From: Beijerinckiaceae bacterium
GTDB taxonomy: Bacteria > Pseudomonadota > Alphaproteobacteria > Rhizobiales > Beijerinckiaceae
Assembly (NCBI GenBank): GCA_947452455.1
Contig: CANGBX010000007.1
Span: 124,001 to 188,000, forward strand
DNA: 64,000 bases
Reading direction: 5' to 3'
A program made the translations under genes and the position numbers. A model generated the notes under the pieces. That model worked only from the letters and a program-made list of their open reading frames with translations, ran no database searches and had not been told where the DNA came from. Below are positions 54,368 through 62,679 of this stretch, piece by piece; the stretch's first letter is position 1; the number at the start of each line of letters is the position of its first letter.

Positions 54368-56119
54368 TTGGCTCTCACCACTGGTATGGATGCTCAGGCT
54401 GCGCCGAAATGGCGTGAGCGCTTTTTCTCTTTCTCCCCGGCAAAGATCATTGCCGTGGGCGGCGTTGTCTTTGTGGCCTGGCTTGTCATCGTGCCGCTGG
54501 CAGCACTTTTCTTCACCGCCTTTTCGGAAGATACGATTTACGGGCCGGGTGATTTCACCTTCGACAATTTCATCAATGCCTATACGCAATGGCATTTGCT
54601 GAAACTCTTCTGGAATTCGCTGGTCTTTGCGGGCGGTGCCGGCGTGCTCACACTTGTGATGGGCGGCTTTGTGGCTTGGGCCGTTGAGCGCACCGATATG
54701 CCGGGCCGTGAAGTGTTTCACTCGCTCACGCTACTGTCTTTCGCGTTGCCGGGTCTGCTCACCACAATGGCCTGGATGCTCATCCTGAGCCCGAATGTTG
54801 GCTGGGTGAATTCACTTCTCAAAATCGCGCTCGGTACCGAGGTTGCGCCGCTCAATATTTATTCGATGAGCGGCATGATCTGGGTTTTGTCGGCTCACTA
54901 TTTTCCGCTGGCCTATCTTCTGCTCGGCCCCGCCTTCCGCTCGCTCGATGTGCGTATGGAAGAAGCCGCCTATATGTCGGGCGCGCGCACCATGCAGATC
55001 ACGCGTCGCGTCACCATGCCGATGATGCGCCCCGCCATTCTCTCGACGCTGCTGCTTCTCTTCATTCGCGGCATCGAAAGCTTTGAAGTGCCTCGCCTGA
55101 TTGGCAATCCGGCTCGCATCGAAGTATTCACAACCGACATTCAAGCTGCGATCCGCGGTTCTCAGCCGGAACTGGGCACAGCGAGCGCTCTGTCGATCAC
55201 TTTGCTCATCATGTGCATAGTGTCGGTCTGGCTTTATCGCCGTTCGACTCGCAATGCGGAGGCTTTCGCCACCATCACGGGCAAAGGCTATAAGCCAACG
55301 CGTATGAAGCTCGGCGTCTGGCGTTGGCCGCTTTGCGCTGTCATGGGTCTGCTCTTTGCTTTTGCTTTGGGCCTTCCGGTTGCGACCCTCATTTGGCAGT
55401 CGCTTTTCATCAAGCCTACTTTGCCCTTCATGGCGGGCGCTGGTGAGATGACTTGGGATAATTATGCCTTCGTGTTGGGCTATCCGATTTTTGCCGATGC
55501 GGTGAAAACATCAGTCTCGTTGGGGGCTATGTCTGCCACGATCATCGTGGGTCTCGCCTTCTTGCTGGCTTGGGTCGCGCAGCGCGCCATTCCGCGCTTT
55601 GGCTGGATGGTCGATCTGCTGGCCTTCCTGCCGATTGCTTTCCCCTCCATCATTGTGGGCGCGAGCATTCTCTTCGCTTATTTGCTGCTGCCGATCCCGG
55701 TCTACAACACGATCTGGATTTTGCTCATCGCCTATCTGACGCTCTACATGCCTTACGGCATGCGCTTCGCGTCTGGCGGTCTGGTGCAGATTCACAAAGA
55801 GCTGGAAGAAGCGGCCCACACATCGGGGGCGAGCTACGGACAGGTGTTCCGCCGCATTTTGTTGCCGCTGCTCATTCCTGTTGCGCTCTCCGCATGGATT
55901 TACATTTTCGTGCTCGCTGTGCGTGAGCTTGGCGCGTCTATCATGCTGACGGGCCCGGGCACGCATGTGCTGGGCACAATCAGTCTGACCATGTGGGAAG
56001 AGGGCGGCTCTTATGGCGCAGTTTGCGCTTTGGGCGTCATCCAGATTCTGCCGCTGATCGCTATCGTCGCCGTGCTGCGGTGGCTCGAACACCGCATCCA
56101 GAATACCGAAAGCCAATAA
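54368..56119 (+). CDS. ABC permease, fused double MetI-type
   Basis: I favour TTG at 54368 because GGAGG lies nine bases upstream; ATG 54386 is the alternative. About 583 residues with twelve or more hydrophobic helices and two permease domains. EAA-like loops are MEEAAYMSGARTMQITRRV and LEEAAHTSGASYGQVFRRI. It is paralogous in architecture to the permease at 4602. It sits between a binding-protein gene and an FAH-family gene. No ATPase gene is adjacent. Confidence 0.88.
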   Translation: MALTTGMDAQAAPKWRERFFSFSPAKIIAVGGVVFVAWLVIVPLAALFFTAFSEDTIYGPGDFTFDNFINAYTQWHLLKLFWNSLVFAGGAGVLTLVMGGFVAWAVERTDMPGREVFHSLTLLSFALPGLLTTMAWMLILSPNVGWVNSLLKIALGTEVAPLNIYSMSGMIWVLSAHYFPLAYLLLGPAFRSLDVRMEEAAYMSGARTMQITRRVTMPMMRPAILSTLLLLFIRGIESFEVPRLIGNPARIEVFTTDIQAAIRGSQPELGTASALSITLLIMCIVSVWLYRRSTRNAEAFATITGKGYKPTRMKLGVWRWPLCAVMGLLFAFALGLPVATLIWQSLFIKPTLPFMAGAGEMTWDNYAFVLGYPIFADAVKTSVSLGAMSATIIVGLAFLLAWVAQRAIPRFGWMVDLLAFLPIAFPSIIVGASILFAYLLLPIPVYNTIWILLIAYLTLYMPYGMRFASGGLVQIHKELEEAAHTSGASYGQVFRRILLPLLIPVALSAWIYIFVLAVRELGASIMLTGPGTHVLGTISLTMWEEGGSYGAVCALGVIQILPLIAIVAVLRWLEHRIQNTESQ

Positions 56120-56143
56120 TCACTCTTCAAAAGGACAAGACAG

Positions 56144-57016
56144 ATGAAACTCTGCCGTTTCGACAATGATCGCTTGGGCGTCGTGATTGGTGATCACGTG
56201 CACGATGTCACCGACATTCAAACGCGCGTGCGCGCAGCCGCGCCTTATGACATGCGCGGCGATGCCGTGATTGCCGCTCTGCCGCAGATCCGCGGCGAGC
56301 TGGAAGAGGCTGCCATAAAAGCGCCGGGCAAGCCGCTGTCGCAGGTGAAATTGCTCGCACCCGTCGCGCGCTGGTCGAAGACCATGGCGGCGCCTACCAA
56401 TTACCGTGACCATATTGCGGAAATGGAAGCTGCCCGCTTGGGCGCGCCCTCCAAAATGGGCTCGGATATCGGCAAGGCCGGCATCTTTCTGAAAGCCAAT
56501 TCCTCAGTGATTGGCATGAACGAAGAAATCCCGATCCGCTTTCCCGATCGCCGCAATGATCATGAGGCCGAAATCGTCGTTGTCATCGGCAAAACTGGCA
56601 CAGACATTCCGCTCGATAAGGCGCTTGATTATGTCGCTGGCTATTCGCTGGGTCTGGATATGACGGTGCGCGGTCCGGAAGACCGCTCGTTCCGCAAATC
56701 CGTTGATGGTTACACGCCAATGGGCCCGTGGATGATCACTGCTGACGAGATCTCGAATGTCGAAGACATTCCGTTCACACTGCATGTGAATGATGAGAAG
56801 CGGCAGGATTCCAATTCGCAGCACATGGTCTATGGCATTCGCCGCCTGATCGAATTTGCTTCGTCTTTCTACACGCTGCACCCGGGTGATTTGCTCTATA
56901 CGGGCACACCCAAGGGCGTTGGCCCCGTGCAGCCGGGTGATGTGGTGCGTGTGAACTCGCTGCCACAATTTGGCGAACTGCGCATGAAAGTGCGCGCGCA
57001 TAAAATCGGCGGTTAA
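56144..57016 (+). CDS. Fumarylacetoacetate hydrolase (FAH) family protein
   Basis: The 290-residue protein has E141 and E143 in NDHEAEIVVVIG and D172 in SLGLDMTVRG as the metal ligands, with the family's APTNYRDHIAEM and YTGTPKGVGP segments. It belongs to the acylpyruvase/oxo-dienoate hydratase superfamily. It starts 24 bases after the permease gene, so the importer and enzyme are probably co-expressed. It differs from the FAH protein at 9353 in the regions around the metal site, so its substrate probably differs too. Confidence 0.9.
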   Translation: MKLCRFDNDRLGVVIGDHVHDVTDIQTRVRAAAPYDMRGDAVIAALPQIRGELEEAAIKAPGKPLSQVKLLAPVARWSKTMAAPTNYRDHIAEMEAARLGAPSKMGSDIGKAGIFLKANSSVIGMNEEIPIRFPDRRNDHEAEIVVVIGKTGTDIPLDKALDYVAGYSLGLDMTVRGPEDRSFRKSVDGYTPMGPWMITADEISNVEDIPFTLHVNDEKRQDSNSQHMVYGIRRLIEFASSFYTLHPGDLLYTGTPKGVGPVQPGDVVRVNSLPQFGELRMKVRAHKIGG

Positions 57017-57033
57017 AACAATCAAGGGGGGAC

Positions 57034-58023
57034 ATGCTGATGCGTAATTTCACACGTCGTTGCGGCTTGGCGCTCGCGCTCGCCGTTTCATTTTCAATGC
57101 AGGCTATGGCGCAGGCGCCCACACAAATCCGCATGATCGGTTTTGGCGGCGCCACCAATCTTCCGGCCTGGGTCGCGCAAGACAAGGGCTTCTTTGCCAA
57201 GGAAGGTCTTGCCGTCACGCTCGACAAAACCGCCGGCTCGCAAGAGCAAATGGCGGATGTGATGAATGGCAAATATGAATTCGTCACCACGGCCTTTGAT
57301 AATATCGTCGCCTATACCGATGGTCAGGGCGCAATCAAATTCGACAATTACGATCTCACCGCCATTCTGGGCGTGCATTCGGGCCTCAACAGCGTTGTCG
57401 CCCGTCCTGAAATCAAGACCTATGCCGATCTGAAGGGCAAAGTTCTCGCGGTGGATGCGGTGGCTTCTGGCTATGCCACGGTTCTCTACGAGATCCTCAA
57501 GCGCAAGGGCTTGTCGGACAAGGACTACACGCTGATCGCTGTGGGCGCGACGGATGGCCGTATGGCTGCGCTCGAAGATGGCCGCGCGCATGTCGCGATC
57601 ATTTCTTCGCCGCAGGATATCCAGCTGCAGAAGAAGGGCTTCACCATTTTGGATGATGTGGCCGTGGCTTTGGGCGACTCGCAGGGCTCGGTCTATGCCG
57701 TGCGCAAGAGCTGGGCGAAGGGTCACGAAAAAGAAGTGCTGGCTTTGGCCCGCGCTGTGATCGCTGCTCAAAACTACGTGTTCGACAATAAGGATGGTGC
57801 GGTGGAAGTGCTGATGAAGCGCACGCCGGGCTTGGCTAAAGCGGATGCTGAAGAAATCTGGAAGCGCCTGACTGGCCCCGGTGGTCTCACCCGCAATGCG
57901 GCCTTGAACACCAAGGGCGTGCAGGCCGTGCTCGATCTGCGCCGCGTCTATGGTAACCCCGCCAAGGGCGACGGCTCGACCTATATCGACACGTCCTGGC
58001 AGGAAAAGCTGAAGGCCAAGTAA
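57034..58023 (+). CDS. NMT1/SsuA-like periplasmic binding protein
   Basis: ATG 57034 follows GGGGGGACA; ATG 57040 is an alternative. The 329-residue precursor has a signal peptide (cleavage near AMA-Q). The mature part has GATNLPAWVAQDKGFFAKEG, MNGKYEFVTTAFDNIVAYTD and GLNSVVARPEIKTYADLKGK. It is homologous to the protein at 37175 along its length. It starts 17 bases after the FAH gene and is thus a second, different binding protein in the ATPase-less ABC locus. Confidence 0.87.
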   Translation: MLMRNFTRRCGLALALAVSFSMQAMAQAPTQIRMIGFGGATNLPAWVAQDKGFFAKEGLAVTLDKTAGSQEQMADVMNGKYEFVTTAFDNIVAYTDGQGAIKFDNYDLTAILGVHSGLNSVVARPEIKTYADLKGKVLAVDAVASGYATVLYEILKRKGLSDKDYTLIAVGATDGRMAALEDGRAHVAIISSPQDIQLQKKGFTILDDVAVALGDSQGSVYAVRKSWAKGHEKEVLALARAVIAAQNYVFDNKDGAVEVLMKRTPGLAKADAEEIWKRLTGPGGLTRNAALNTKGVQAVLDLRRVYGNPAKGDGSTYIDTSWQEKLKAK

Positions 58024-58035
58024 GTTAAGGCTCGG

Positions 58036-58059
58036 TGACGGGGGCTACGGCCCCCGTCA
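58036..58059 (+). terminator. GC-rich hairpin after binding-protein gene
   Basis: TGACGGGGGC / GCCCCCGTCA stem (58036-58045 with 58050-58059) with loop TACG. There is no T-run, so it is a possible weak terminator or mRNA stabiliser. Confidence 0.55.
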
Positions 58060-58129
58060 AAGTCTTGGGCTTGCCAGTGCCGCCCCCACCCCTCTAAAAA
58101 AGACCCATAGAATTTTGTGGGGGGATGAC

Positions 58130-59302
58130 ATGAAAACCATGCGCATGATGGCCGTTGCGGCCGCCGCTTTTTGTGCTGCCGGTGCCGCGCAGGCGCAGGA
58201 GCCTTTGAAGATTGGCATGATCACGACCCTCTCGGGTCCGGGCGGCTATCTCGGCCAAGACATTCGTGATGCTTTCCAGCTCGCGATTGATATGCATGGC
58301 GGCAAGCTCGGCGGTGTGCCGGTGCAAGTGATCGTTGAAGACGATGGTTTGAAGCCCGGCCAAGGCAAGCAGATCTCCGAAAAATTCATGAAGACCGACA
58401 AGGTGAAACTGCTCACCGGCATCGTCTTCTCCAATGTCGCACTCGCCGTTGTGCCTGACGTGCTCGAAGATGGCGGCATTTATGTGAGCCCCAATGCGGG
58501 CCCCTCCAATCTGGCCGGCAAAGAATGCCACGCCAATTATTATGTCGTCTCGTGGCAGAATGACTCGCTGCATGAAAGTGCCGGCTCGAACGCCAACAAT
58601 CTCGGCTACAAGAAGGCGTTCATTCTCGCGCCGAATTATCCGGCAGGCAAAGATGCGCTCGAAGGTTTCAAGCGCGCCTTCAAGGGTGAAGTGATCGGCG
58701 AAGTTTTCACCAAGCTTGATCAGAATGATTTCGCCGCAGAAATCGCGCAGATCCGCGCGGCCAAGCCCGACTTCATCTTCCAGTTCCACCCCGGTGGGGC
58801 TGGCATTGCTTTCCTGCGCCAATATCAGCAGGCAGGCCTGCTTGATACAGTGCCGATGGTCGTGCCTTCGCCCTCGATGGATGCCGTCACTCTGAAAGCG
58901 ATTGGCGAAGCGGCTGTTGGTGTGAATGTCTCCGCGCAATGGAACAGCGATTTCGACAATGCTGCCAACAAAGCTTTCGTTGAAGCATGGAAGAAGAAAT
59001 ATAACGACCGCCCGATCACCTATTATGCAAGTCAAGGCTATGACACGGCACTCGCTATTGGCGCAGCGCTGAAGGGCACTGGCGGCAAGGTGGATGATGC
59101 GAAAGCCTTCCGCACCGCTATGCTGAAAGCAGACTTTGCCTCGGTGCGCGGCAATTTCAAATTCGGCAACAACCAGCATCCCGTGCAGGATTGGTATTCG
59201 ATGAAAGTGGTGAAGGGCGCCGATGGCGCGCCGATCATCAAGACCAATGGCAAGATTTCATCCAACACCGGTGACTTCTACGCCAAGGACTGCAAGCTCT
59301 GA
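58130..59302 (+). CDS. Branched-chain-amino-acid-type ABC binding protein (LivJ/K-like)
   Basis: ATG 58130 follows GGGGGAT. The 390-residue precursor has a signal peptide (AQA-Q, about residue 22). The mature start LKIGMITTLSGPGGYLGQDI is the type I periplasmic-binding fold signature, with YVSPNAGPSNLAGKEC after it. It is followed by a complete liv permease/ATPase set. Many such systems carry aromatic acids or amides rather than Leu/Ile/Val. Here the catabolic genes following favour an aromatic-type ligand (inference). Confidence 0.92.
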   Translation: MKTMRMMAVAAAAFCAAGAAQAQEPLKIGMITTLSGPGGYLGQDIRDAFQLAIDMHGGKLGGVPVQVIVEDDGLKPGQGKQISEKFMKTDKVKLLTGIVFSNVALAVVPDVLEDGGIYVSPNAGPSNLAGKECHANYYVVSWQNDSLHESAGSNANNLGYKKAFILAPNYPAGKDALEGFKRAFKGEVIGEVFTKLDQNDFAAEIAQIRAAKPDFIFQFHPGGAGIAFLRQYQQAGLLDTVPMVVPSPSMDAVTLKAIGEAAVGVNVSAQWNSDFDNAANKAFVEAWKKKYNDRPITYYASQGYDTALAIGAALKGTGGKVDDAKAFRTAMLKADFASVRGNFKFGNNQHPVQDWYSMKVVKGADGAPIIKTNGKISSNTGDFYAKDCKL

Positions 59303-59316
59303 CATATCCGTCGCAG

Positions 59317-59397
59317 CGTCATTGCGAGCGTAGCGAAGCAACCCAGACTACCTCTGCGGCTCTGGGTTGCTTCGTCGCTTTGCTCCTCGCAATGACG
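59317..59397. repeat. Interspersed repeat family A, copy 6
   Basis: CGTCATTGCGAGCGTAGCGA, AACCCAGA / TCTGGGTTGC arms, CTCGCAATGACGG. It lies between livJ and livH inside an apparent operon, so it may shape the transcript between the two genes. Confidence 0.92.
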
Positions 59398-59410
59398 GGA
59401 TAGTTGTCGC

Positions 59411-60322
59411 ATGACCCTCGTTCTTGAACAGCTGTTGAACGGTGTACAGCTCGGCGTCATGCTGTTTTTGCTGGCGGCGGGGCTGACACTCGTCTTCGGC
59501 ATTATGGGTGTCATCAATCTGGCCCATGGCTCGCTCTATATGGTTGGCGCTTATGCCGCTGCCTTGGCTGCCAAACTCACGGGCTCGTTTCTGCTGGCGA
59601 TTCCCGCTGGGCTTGCTGCCGCAGCGCTCACGGGCATGGCGGTCGAATATCTCGTCATCCGTCATCTCTATGCGCGCGATCATCTCGATCAGGTTTTGGC
59701 GACCTTTGGTCTGATCCTGTTTTTCAATCAGTCGATCATTCTGCTCTTCGGGCGTCAGCCTTTGTTCGTACAAATCCCGCCCTTTCTGTCGGGCGCGATT
59801 GATCTGGGCCTCTTTCCCTATCCTATCTATCGTCTGTGCATCATTGCAGCTGGCCTGCTGAGTGCGGTCGCACTTTACTTTCTCATTCAGCGCACGCGAC
59901 TTGGCATGCTGGTGCGTGCAGGTGCAACGCATCGCGAAATGGTGCAGGCACTCGGCGTTGATATCCGCTTGCTCTACACCATCGTCTTTGGTCTGGGCGC
60001 ATTGCTCGCAGGTTTTGCAGGATTGATGGCAGGGCCTCTGCTCTCGGTGCAAGTGGGCATGGGCGAGCAGATTCTCATCATGACCTTCGTTGTCGTGGTG
60101 ATTGGCGGGCTCGGCTCTGTGGCGGGTGCTTTTTGGGGCGCCTTGTTGGTCGGGCTTGTCGACACATCTTTGCGCGCTTTCCTGCCGCAAATCATGCGTG
60201 GCTTTATGGCAGGCTCGGAAGCCGACGCTTTGGCGTCTGGCATTTCAGCCATGGGCGTTTATCTTTTGATGGCGCTGGTGCTGCTGATCAAGCCGAAGGG
60301 ATTATTCCCCGGCCATGCGTAA
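59411..60322 (+). CDS. livH: Branched-chain-type ABC permease LivH
   Basis: The 303-residue membrane protein has the LivH signature LTLVFGIMGVINLAHGSLYM and the conserved VVIGGLGSVAGAFWGALLVG near the C-terminus, with about eight helices. It pairs with LivM to form the channel. It overlaps livM by eight bases. The ribosome site is weak (GGGATAG) and partly derived from the end of the repeat. Confidence 0.93.
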   Translation: MTLVLEQLLNGVQLGVMLFLLAAGLTLVFGIMGVINLAHGSLYMVGAYAAALAAKLTGSFLLAIPAGLAAAALTGMAVEYLVIRHLYARDHLDQVLATFGLILFFNQSIILLFGRQPLFVQIPPFLSGAIDLGLFPYPIYRLCIIAAGLLSAVALYFLIQRTRLGMLVRAGATHREMVQALGVDIRLLYTIVFGLGALLAGFAGLMAGPLLSVQVGMGEQILIMTFVVVVIGGLGSVAGAFWGALLVGLVDTSLRAFLPQIMRGFMAGSEADALASGISAMGVYLLMALVLLIKPKGLFPGHA

Positions 60323-61274
60323 GTTTCTTTTGCCCACGCTCGGTCTGGCGCTTCTGCTTGCATGGCCCTTCATCGCGGAAAAAATCGGTTCGTCTGCGCT
60401 GATCACATTGTTCACGCGCATGATGATTTTGGGTCTGGCAGCCAGTGCGCTGAACATCGCGCTGGGTTTTGGCGGTTTGGTGAGTCTTGGGCACGCGGCT
60501 TTCTACGGCATCGGCGCTTATGCGATTGGTATTTCCACCACACATGCGATTTCCGGCGAGCCATTTTTGGGGTTGGTGTCGGGCAGCAATCTCCTGATCG
60601 CCAATGTGCTGGTGGCAATGGTGGTGAGCGGTGTGGCCGCTGCCATCATCGGGGCGCTGGCTTTGCGCACCAGCGGCATCCAGTTCATCATGATCACGCT
60701 CGCTTTCGCGCAGATGATCTTCTTTCTCTTCCTCGCGCTGAAAGCCTATGGCGGCGATGATGGGCTCACCTTCCGCCGCCGCAATGTATTGTTTGATTTG
60801 AATATGCGCGATGATGCGACCTTCTTTTATGTCACGCTCGGCTTTCTGCTGGTGTGGCTTGGCATCTGCGCGCGCGTGCTCCATTCCCGCTTTGGTTTAT
60901 TGCTGGGTGGCATTCGCCAGAACGAGCGGCGCATGCAGGCAATTGGCGTCAACACATTCCGCTTGAAGTGGTTCGCCTTCATCATCTCCGGCATGGGGGC
61001 GGGACTTGCAGGCGCGCTCATGGCCAATCTCGGACGTTTCGTCTCGCCTGATCTCATGCATTGGACCACATCTGGCGAATTGCTGATCATGTGTGTGTTG
61101 GGCGGCTCGGGCACCATTCTCGGGCCTGTGCTGGGTGCTTTTGCATTGATCGGGCTTGAAGCCACGCTCAATACATGGACCGAACATTGGCAGGCCATTC
61201 TTGGCCCGCTGCTCGTTCTCATGGTGCTCGCATTCCGTGGTGGTTTGGCGCGCATCGGAGGGCGCAAGCCATGA
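60315..61274 (+). CDS. livM: Branched-chain-type ABC permease LivM
   Basis: The 319-residue membrane protein has ALNIALGFGGLVSLGHAAFYGIGAY-like family segments (seen here as NIALGFGGLVSLGHAAFYG) and GIRQNERRMQAIGVNTFRLK, the LivM cytoplasmic motif. It is translationally coupled to livH and overlaps livG by four bases. Confidence 0.93.
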   Translation: MRKFLLPTLGLALLLAWPFIAEKIGSSALITLFTRMMILGLAASALNIALGFGGLVSLGHAAFYGIGAYAIGISTTHAISGEPFLGLVSGSNLLIANVLVAMVVSGVAAAIIGALALRTSGIQFIMITLAFAQMIFFLFLALKAYGGDDGLTFRRRNVLFDLNMRDDATFFYVTLGFLLVWLGICARVLHSRFGLLLGGIRQNERRMQAIGVNTFRLKWFAFIISGMGAGLAGALMANLGRFVSPDLMHWTTSGELLIMCVLGGSGTILGPVLGAFALIGLEATLNTWTEHWQAILGPLLVLMVLAFRGGLARIGGRKP

Positions 61275-61978
61275 GCGCGCTTCTGGTCATTGATGATCTC
61301 ACCAAAAACTTTGGCGGCTTGCGCGTGACAGATCATGTCTGTCTCGATCTGCGTGCGGGTGAAGTGCATGCATTGATCGGCCCCAATGGCGCAGGCAAGA
61401 CGACACTCATCTCGCAAATCATGGGTGAGCTTGCGCCGGACAGCGGTGCCATCCATCTCGATGGTGCAGAGCTGGGCTCTTTGTCGCAAGCCGCGCGCGT
61501 CAAGCGCGGATTGGCGCGGACCTTTCAAGTGCCGCAGGTGCTTGGTGAATATTCGGCGCGTGAGAATGTCATTGCGGCTCTCTATGCGCGCGGCGCATCG
61601 GCTGGCGAGGCAGATCAGCATTTGGCACGTGCAGCCATGTCGGCCCGTGCTGATGTGCGGGTGAGTGATCTGGCCCACGGCGAACGCAAGCAATTGGAGC
61701 TTGCCATTGCTCTGGCCACGCGCCCACGCATGTTGTTGTTGGATGAGCCCATGGCAGGGCTCGGGCCGGCCGAAAGCGAGCAGATGATTTCCATCTTGCA
61801 AAGTCTGCGCGGTGAAATGTCTATGCTGCTGGTCGAGCACGACATGAAAGCCGTCTTTGCTTTGGCTGATCGCATTTCGGTTCTGGTCTATGGCGCGATC
61901 ATTGCCAGTGGCACGCCGCAAGACATCCAGAATGATCCGCGCGTGCGTGATGCCTATCTCGGAACGGGGGAGGATTGA
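61271..61978 (+). CDS. livG: Branched-chain-type ABC ATPase LivG
   Basis: The 235-residue ATPase starts at ATG 61271 (overlap ATGA with livM). It has Walker A GPNGAGKT (37-44), signature region LAHGERKQLELA, Walker B MLLLDEPMAGLG and switch His in LLVEHDMKAVFALADR. The signature AHGERK replaces LSGGQ as usual for LivG. Confidence 0.93.
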   Translation: MSALLVIDDLTKNFGGLRVTDHVCLDLRAGEVHALIGPNGAGKTTLISQIMGELAPDSGAIHLDGAELGSLSQAARVKRGLARTFQVPQVLGEYSARENVIAALYARGASAGEADQHLARAAMSARADVRVSDLAHGERKQLELAIALATRPRMLLLDEPMAGLGPAESEQMISILQSLRGEMSMLLVEHDMKAVFALADRISVLVYGAIIASGTPQDIQNDPRVRDAYLGTGED

Positions 61979-62679
61979 TGCTCTCGCTGCGTTCTGTCTC
62001 CGCTAGCTACGGCTCCAGCCATGTCCTCTTCGATATTGCGCTTGATGTCGGGGCAGGGGAGGTTGTCACTTTGCTCGGCCGTAACGGCATGGGCAAGACA
62101 ACAACCATTCGCACCATCATGGGATTGATGAAGCCGCTCGCAGGTCACATCACCTTCAAGGGCGAAGATATTGATGGCCTGCCAGCTGATCGCGTGGCGC
62201 GGCTTGGTATCGGCCTTGTGCCTGAAGGCCGCCAGATTTTCACCTCGCTCACCGTTCGTGAAAATCTCGTTGCAACAGCTGCCAATCGTCTGGGCCGCGA
62301 AAATCCATGGACGCTTGGGCGCATCTTCACTCTCTTTCCCCGTCTCGACGAGCGCCAAAATCAGAATGGCGCCACGCTCTCGGGCGGCGAACAGCAAATG
62401 CTCGCCATTGGCCGTGCTTTGATGACCAATCCGGATTTGCTCATTCTTGATGAGGCGACAGAAGGGCTCGCGCCCGTCATACGCGCGGAAATCTGGCGCT
62501 GCATCGAGACGCTCAAACAGGCGGGGCAATCCATTCTGATCGTCGATAAAAATCTGGCCGTTCTGGAGCGGTTGGCAGATCGCCATTACGTCATCGAAAA
62601 AGGCCGCACGATTTGGTCTGGCACAAGCGCCGACCTCGCGCGTGACAGAGCGGAGGTGCATCGTCATGTCGCTTTCTGA
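61975..62679 (+). CDS. livF: Branched-chain-type ABC ATPase LivF
   Basis: The 234-residue ATPase has Walker A GRNGMGKT, LSGGEQQMLAIGRALM, Walker B LLILDEATEGLAP, and the LivF-like segment GLVPEGRQIFTSLTVRENL. The switch position reads VDKN where most LivF have VEQN. It overlaps livG by four bases and the hydrolase by fourteen, so all are translated together. Confidence 0.93.
   Translation: MMLSLRSVSASYGSSHVLFDIALDVGAGEVVTLLGRNGMGKTTTIRTIMGLMKPLAGHITFKGEDIDGLPADRVARLGIGLVPEGRQIFTSLTVRENLVATAANRLGRENPWTLGRIFTLFPRLDERQNQNGATLSGGEQQMLAIGRALMTNPDLLILDEATEGLAPVIRAEIWRCIETLKQAGQSILIVDKNLAVLERLADRHYVIEKGRTIWSGTSADLARDRAEVHRHVAF

Noticed and set aside
58094-59179. Minus-strand open frame of about 361 codons
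   Set aside because: Antisense shadow of the LivJ-like binding protein.
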